This document shows positions 59,091 to 64,000 of a stretch of 64,000 nucleotides of DNA, piece by piece. Below the pieces are notes generated by a model. The model saw only the letters and a list, made by a program, of their open reading frames with translations. It ran no database searches and was not told where the DNA came from. The position numbers and the translations under genes are program-made. This stretch comes from Adineta steineri (Eukaryota; Rotifera; Eurotatoria; Adinetida; Adinetidae), in NCBI GenBank assembly GCA_905250115.1, contig CAJNOI010000018.1, positions 806,001 to 870,000 on the forward strand, in the 5' to 3' direction. Numbering within the stretch: position 1 is the first letter of the stretch; every line of letters starts with the position of its first letter.

Positions 59091-61290
59091 AGTACTTGAA
59101 AAAAATTGAAGATATTATTTTGTATTTTTATTGATAGAAAAAGCGAATAAAAGACGATAAATGTTAATTAGAAAATAATTTATACCATCAATCAATATAT
59201 TAAAGTACAGACAGAAAACTAAATTATATACGAAAAGAATCTAATATATTTAGTGGATTTTATATCAAGTTTAGCTATTTAAGTTATATTATTTATGTTA
59301 ATAAATTGAAATTCGTCTGAAGCAAAAAATTTCTTTACGAATCTGAGTTTCGATTGAATTCTAACATCATGTAAAACGCTTGTCATTCTGATGATGATCA
59401 ACGAAAATAAAAATACGTTGATAATAATAAATCACCTACGTAAACATAAAAACTAATGATGAGTCATACATATAATGAATAATAAAGTCGAAAATAATGC
59501 TTATGACCGTAAATAATCGTCCATTAGAAAGAGAATGACCCTATTCTTTTTTATATTTGATTATGACAATTGATTTTAATAAACAGAATAGCATTAAACC
59601 ATGATTCTTCATTAAACTAATCAATTTCAAATGTGCTTATATCGATTGATATTTACATATATTAATCATTATGAATAAAAAAAAATGATATAAATTATTA
59701 CCGAAACAAATTTCACTAGATATATTTTTTTTACAAAAACTAATAAATTAATAAATATAGTATTGGATTTGATTTTAATGGTTACTATTTAAAAAAATGA
59801 TATCTTCATATGACCAAAAAAAAACTAAATTGTTTATTTAACTAAAAATGAAAATTATATATTGTTTATTTTTATTTCTACTGATTTCTATATGGACTAT
59901 CGATATCAATATTCTAAAATAGTTTTTATTACTTATGTAAGATTATTTTTCATTACATAAATGTTGACATGTAGACGGTAAAATCCTTGAATCAATCATT
60001 CGATTATGACAAAAAACAAACGAATTATGTATATAATTTATTGGAGTTTGATCTCCAATAATAAAATAAAATAGCTCTTAAATATCATATAAAAAGAAAA
60101 AAAAGTTAATATAATATTTTTTATAAAAAATACTTATAGAGCGGATATATTATTGTGGTAAGAATCCGACAGTTTGATGACGTAGAGAGAACAATTATGT
60201 TAAAATTATATCATTCAAAGTCTATTATAGATCATAAACCGCTTATTATTGAACTTTTTAAACGGAAAAAATAATTGCCTTTAAAACTTCTCGCCTAATC
60301 TCTTTAAAAAAATCTATAAATAAAGCTACTTTAAGAATTTATTTCTACGTATTAATTCTTTGTAACTTATTTACAAAATTTGATAATAATTCTGTTCTGT
60401 TTGTTTTATTTAACATAAAATTATTTCTATGAATTTAGAGAATACAAGTAATGACAATTTAATCTTATGTTTATCAAACAAAATCATTCAAGTATTGATA
60501 AAGATATTATCTTATAATATACATTAGCTTTCATACATATACCAAGACAAGAAAATTATTCTATGATGTTTGCCATTACGTCTATTATTTTTTCTAGATC
60601 AAGCCGATACTTGTATAAGAAAATCCAATAAATAATCTTTCGAATCTAATTAGATAAAATGTGATTAAATTTTTTTTATTTTTTGGATAAGAAATAAAGA
60701 ATTTTTTTCCCCTATATTAATGTATTTTTGTTTGTATAATTATTACAGCTGTTAGTTTTTTTTGTTACTTGAAAAAGAAGAAAAAAAAACGATCGAGATA
60801 AATGCGTACAATGATGATGGTAACAACAGCGACAGCTTTTCTTCTTTTTTTTTCTTTCTTCTTCTTCTTCTTCTTTTGCGATCATTTGCTCTGTTGCATG
60901 ACACAGAATAGGACCTCGTAATTGATGTAATAGAAGAAAAAGCAAAAGAAAAAAGGATTCTTTAGGACGATGTAGATAGAGAAAATGTGGGAAAAGGCGG
61001 AAGAGCCAGCAGAAAAAAAAACTGGATGGAAAGGCAAGCATCTACAATTTGTGGACGTCAAAGCACAGAACAAAAAGAAAGAGCAACAGAAAGAAAAGAG
61101 AGACAAAGCCGGGAAAAATTTCTCATAATAATGCCCATGTATACTACTCTCGTAGAAAGAACGAGAAGAGGAAGACAATCGCAAACACGCGCAAGCTTTC
61201 TCATTGAGCAATATGTGACAACAGTGTGTTAATTCACACACATAGTTATACATTAAAATTTTGCTGATCAATGCCGTTGACTCAATTATA

Positions 61291-63953
61291 ATGATGATTT
61301 CGAGGTGGATTATTTATATTTTATTTGTTTTTATTTATTTTATCTATGGAGATACACAAGGATCTAATTTTGGAGAGATTCCAAATGTGTCCTTCACGAA
61401 TACATCAACGTAAATGGAGTTTTTTTTTTCATTTTTTTTTCTATTCATTTTTTTTTGAAATAGAACATCAGCAATTTCGGCAAAAACAAATCAATATATT
61501 CGCGATCAATTAGTTCGTTTAACTGAAGAATTTTCATCAATAAAATTACGTAGTACTAGCCGAGTAATGCGTCATATATATACGCAGTCATTAAAAACAT
61601 TTGTTATTGAAAAACGTAATTTAACTGAACTTGTAACAGAAATGGCTAATTATACAAATCGTGCAATTATGAAAAAACTTGAAGCTATTAGAAATTTAGT
61701 TAGTATAAGTGAACAATCATATCGAAAATTTGCCGAAACAGATGAAACAATTCGTAATGCTACTTTTACATATATGACGGTTAGTTGTTTTTTGTTTTGT
61801 TATCATAAAAATCATTATTTTTTTTCTCGTTTAATTAGAATCATGGTTATTTAAATTCCAAACATGCTCTTAATGTAACAATAAATACTACATCTGAAAA
61901 TTCTACTCTTACAACAACTACAACTACAACATCTCAAGTAATAATAAATGATGATAAAACAATTACTAGTGGATTATCAACACGAGAACCAATATCGACA
62001 AGTACAAATAAAAATGAAGTTTCACCAAGTGAAACATCAAATGATCATGGAAGAGAAACTGAAGTGGAAGGGTAAAAAAAACGCGAAAATCTATTCAAAA
62101 CTAAAAATTTGTTTGCTTGTTTTTTTAGTGTATTAGATAAGAAATTAGTTATTCAACAAAAAAAACATTTCGGTGGTGCTTTTGTTAATATAACACATAG
62201 TACAGTACATGTACCAACAATTATCTATTCATTAAGTATGAAAAAAAACCTTTTTTTTTTTGTTTAATTAATATTTTTTATCTTAGATCAAGAAATTCTT
62301 TTAACAGCTAATTGGTCTTATAATCTTAATCAAGCATTTATTGATAATTATAATCAAGATCCTGAATTAACTTGGCAATATTTTTGTAGTCAAACAGGTC
62401 TTTATCGTGTATGGCCAGGTCATATATGGGAGTATCCAGAAAGTGATGAAGATAAATTAGATTTATTTGATTGTCGTGTACAAAATTGGTATATTCGTGC
62501 AACATCATCACCACGTGATGTTATTATTTTAATTGATGCAAGTGGTTCAATGACTGGTTTAAAACGATCTATTGCTATACAAACAGTTGAAACAATACTT
62601 GATACTTTATCTGATGATGATTTTGTACAAATTCTTAAAGTAAGAAATAAAAAATATCTATGTGATTTTTATTAAAAAAATATATTCTTTGATATTTTAG
62701 TTTCAAGACAATGCACATCGTATTGATGATTGTTTTCAAGGTGGACTTGTTCAAGCAACAGTAGAAAATCGACATGTAAATAAAAAGAAAATTTTTGATT
62801 GATTTATCGGAATAATTTGTATTTTGAATCTAGCGATTTCGAACATCAGTTAATAACAATTTTCAAACAGATAATATTGCAAATTTTTCAAAAGCACTTG
62901 ATATGGCATTTGATATATTAGATAATGCACGAGTTACTATAGCTCGTACTGAAAATGCAAGATTACTATGTCAATGTCATTATTTATCATCTGATAATCA
63001 AACTGATGCAGAACGTGAAGCTGCTTGTCCATCCGATTTTAATGGTTTGTGTAATATTAAATCTATTCAAAAATATTTTCTTTCTTTTTTTGTTAATTTT
63101 AAGCAACAAGATATGAACCTGATGAACCTATATTTTTGGATAGTACTGGTTGTAATAAAATGATAATGATTGTTACCGATGGAGCAACTGAAACAGCAAT
63201 AGAAGTTTTCAAAAAACGTAATTGGCAACCAGATAATAATGCAACATGTCATGCTATTGAAGTAAATACTAAAACAAATTTTTTTCTTATATTGATTTTA
63301 TTTTTCTATAATAGACGAGAGTATTTACGTATATGATTGGAAGAGAATTAGGAGATCCAAAACATATCAAATGGATGTCATGTGCTAATAAAGGTATGGA
63401 AATATAATATTAAGAGACGTAATTCGTTGCTTACAGATAATTCGAACAAAACTAAATCGAATTAAGTCTGATGAATACTCTAGAGAGATCATAGAAAATG
63501 AATGCAGGATCACAATTAACAAATATAACTTGTTAGAAAATGGAATCCACAAAAATAACATGATCTTGCATATTTTTATTTTAGAAGAATTTACATAAGT
63601 TAAAAGTTCATATTAGAATAATTCTGTCTCTCTCTCTCTTCGGAAAAAGAATATATTTGAGTATATATCTAATTATCAGATTTTTGCTTTTTTATGTAAA
63701 TATAGGAAATTATTAATTTCTATTTTTAGGTTATTTTGCACATGTATCTACATTAGAAGATATTCAAGAAAATGTTGAAGATTATATTCCTGTTACAGCA
63801 CGTCCAATAGCAATGTATAATGATCATGTCACTGTTTGGAGTAGTGTTTTTCTTGATGTTGAACGAACATTACCTATAAAAGCATATAAATGGTTTGCAT
63901 TTAAAGTTGCGGATTTATCAATAACAATGGAAGAATTTAAAAATAAATCAAAA
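61291..63953 (+). CDS. CACNA2D: voltage-gated calcium channel alpha2delta subunit, 5' part
   Basis: Ten exons in phase: 61291-61409, 61464-61779, 61839-62071, 62129-62235, 62287-62639, 62701-62775, 62834-63044, 63104-63261, 63315-63393, 63730-63953. The gene continues past the window, whose last bases (TTTAATTTGTAG) are the next acceptor. This extracellular, membrane-tethered auxiliary subunit raises surface expression of Cav channels. Signal peptide (MMISRWIIYILFVFIYFIYG), Thr-rich variable part, then the VWA_N-type segment (DPELTWQYFCSQTGLYRVWP, DCRVQNWYIRATSSPRDVII). The VWA domain carries a complete MIDAS (DASGSM ... TDGA), with CFQGGLVQA and RVFTYMIGRELGDPKHIKWM downstream. Gene symbol at family level: the sequence around the VWA resembles CACNA2D3/4 more than D1/2. 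Confidence 0.92.
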
Positions 63954-64000
63954 GTAACAAAAAATTAAGTTGAAAATAAAATAATGTATTTAATTTGTAG
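63954..64000 (+). other. complete small intron at the window end
   Basis: GTAACA donor after the exon ending AAATCAAAA, and TTTAATTTGTAG as the last bases of the window. It is a 47-base intron of the alpha2delta gene, so the apparent stop codon at 63966-63968 is intronic. Confidence 0.8.

Larger units (their letters stand above)
56542..61290. other. gene-poor region left of the calcium-channel gene
   Basis: About 4.7 kb without a recognised gene. It includes a 538-base inverted-repeat element (57600-58137), the right inverted arm (58505-59090), and a G/A-rich stretch (about 60950-61130) whose opposite strand is C/T-rich. The long ORFs in that stretch on both strands are compositional artefacts. 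Confidence 0.5.

Noticed and set aside
60712-61271. Overlapping ORFs of 81-129 codons on both strands
   Set aside because: The stretch is purine-rich on one strand and pyrimidine-rich on the other, which suppresses stop codons. Translations are low-complexity (poly-Lys/Glu, poly-Phe/Leu) and no splice partners fit.

Overview
This is a eukaryotic, very AT-rich window from a small invertebrate. The conserved genes are animal genes: DOCK, MADD, annexin, a SPICE1-like centriole protein, GOSR2, RBX1, NDUFB8, carbonyl reductase and a calcium-channel alpha2delta subunit. Nearly all introns are about 50-70 bases, with clean GT...AG ends. Compact genes with tiny introns, several transposon fragments, splice-acceptor-like sequence just before some start codons, and an intronless, possibly acquired, dehydrogenase fit a bdelloid rotifer best. 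That assignment is an inference from style and content; no marker gene proves it.

Layout. 1-261: possible last exon of a gene lying mostly off the left edge. 676-9851 (-): a Rac-type DOCK guanine-nucleotide exchange factor with two oversized introns, each holding an inverted-repeat element. 10837-11675 (-): a lipid-anchored stathmin-domain protein. 12042-12940 (-): GOSR2/membrin. 14343-26422: a segment bounded by two 100-base N gaps. It holds a small two-TM gene (5' part), poorly resolved orphan genes (15.9-17.5 kb), a very unusual eight-repeat annexin fused to a DZANK1-like N-terminus (19607-23848, -), and the 5' part of a SPICE1 homologue (24086-26266, +) broken by a piggyBac-like end. A 47-base sequence borders both gaps in opposite orientation, and the two-TM gene reads through it, so the segment is probably placed backwards in the scaffold.

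27.8-33 kb: a one-TM orphan protein, two neighbouring short-chain dehydrogenases (-), then RBX1 and NDUFB8 close together (+). 33665-40112 (+): MADD/Rab3-GEP. 41227-41645 (+): a neuropeptide-like precursor with dibasic sites and amidation glycines. 42623-43199 (-): a secreted Cys-rich, stanniocalcin-like protein.

43.2-61.2 kb is almost gene-free. Diverged inverted arms (43.7-44.2 and 58.5-59.1 kb, roughly 80% alike by eye) flank about 10 kb of degenerate tandem repeats (46.2-56.3 kb), one small secreted-peptide ORF and a 538-base inverted-repeat element. 61291 to the right edge (+): the 5' half of a voltage-gated calcium channel alpha2delta subunit, cut by the window end inside the gene.

Functionally the genes are a normal animal mix: Rho/Rab signalling (DOCK, MADD), Golgi traffic (GOSR2), cytoskeleton/centriole (stathmin-domain, SPICE1), ubiquitin ligation (RBX1), respiration (NDUFB8), calcium biology (annexin, alpha2delta) and secreted signals. 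Nothing suggests operon-like pathway grouping, apart from the close RBX1-NDUFB8 pair and the dehydrogenase pair.
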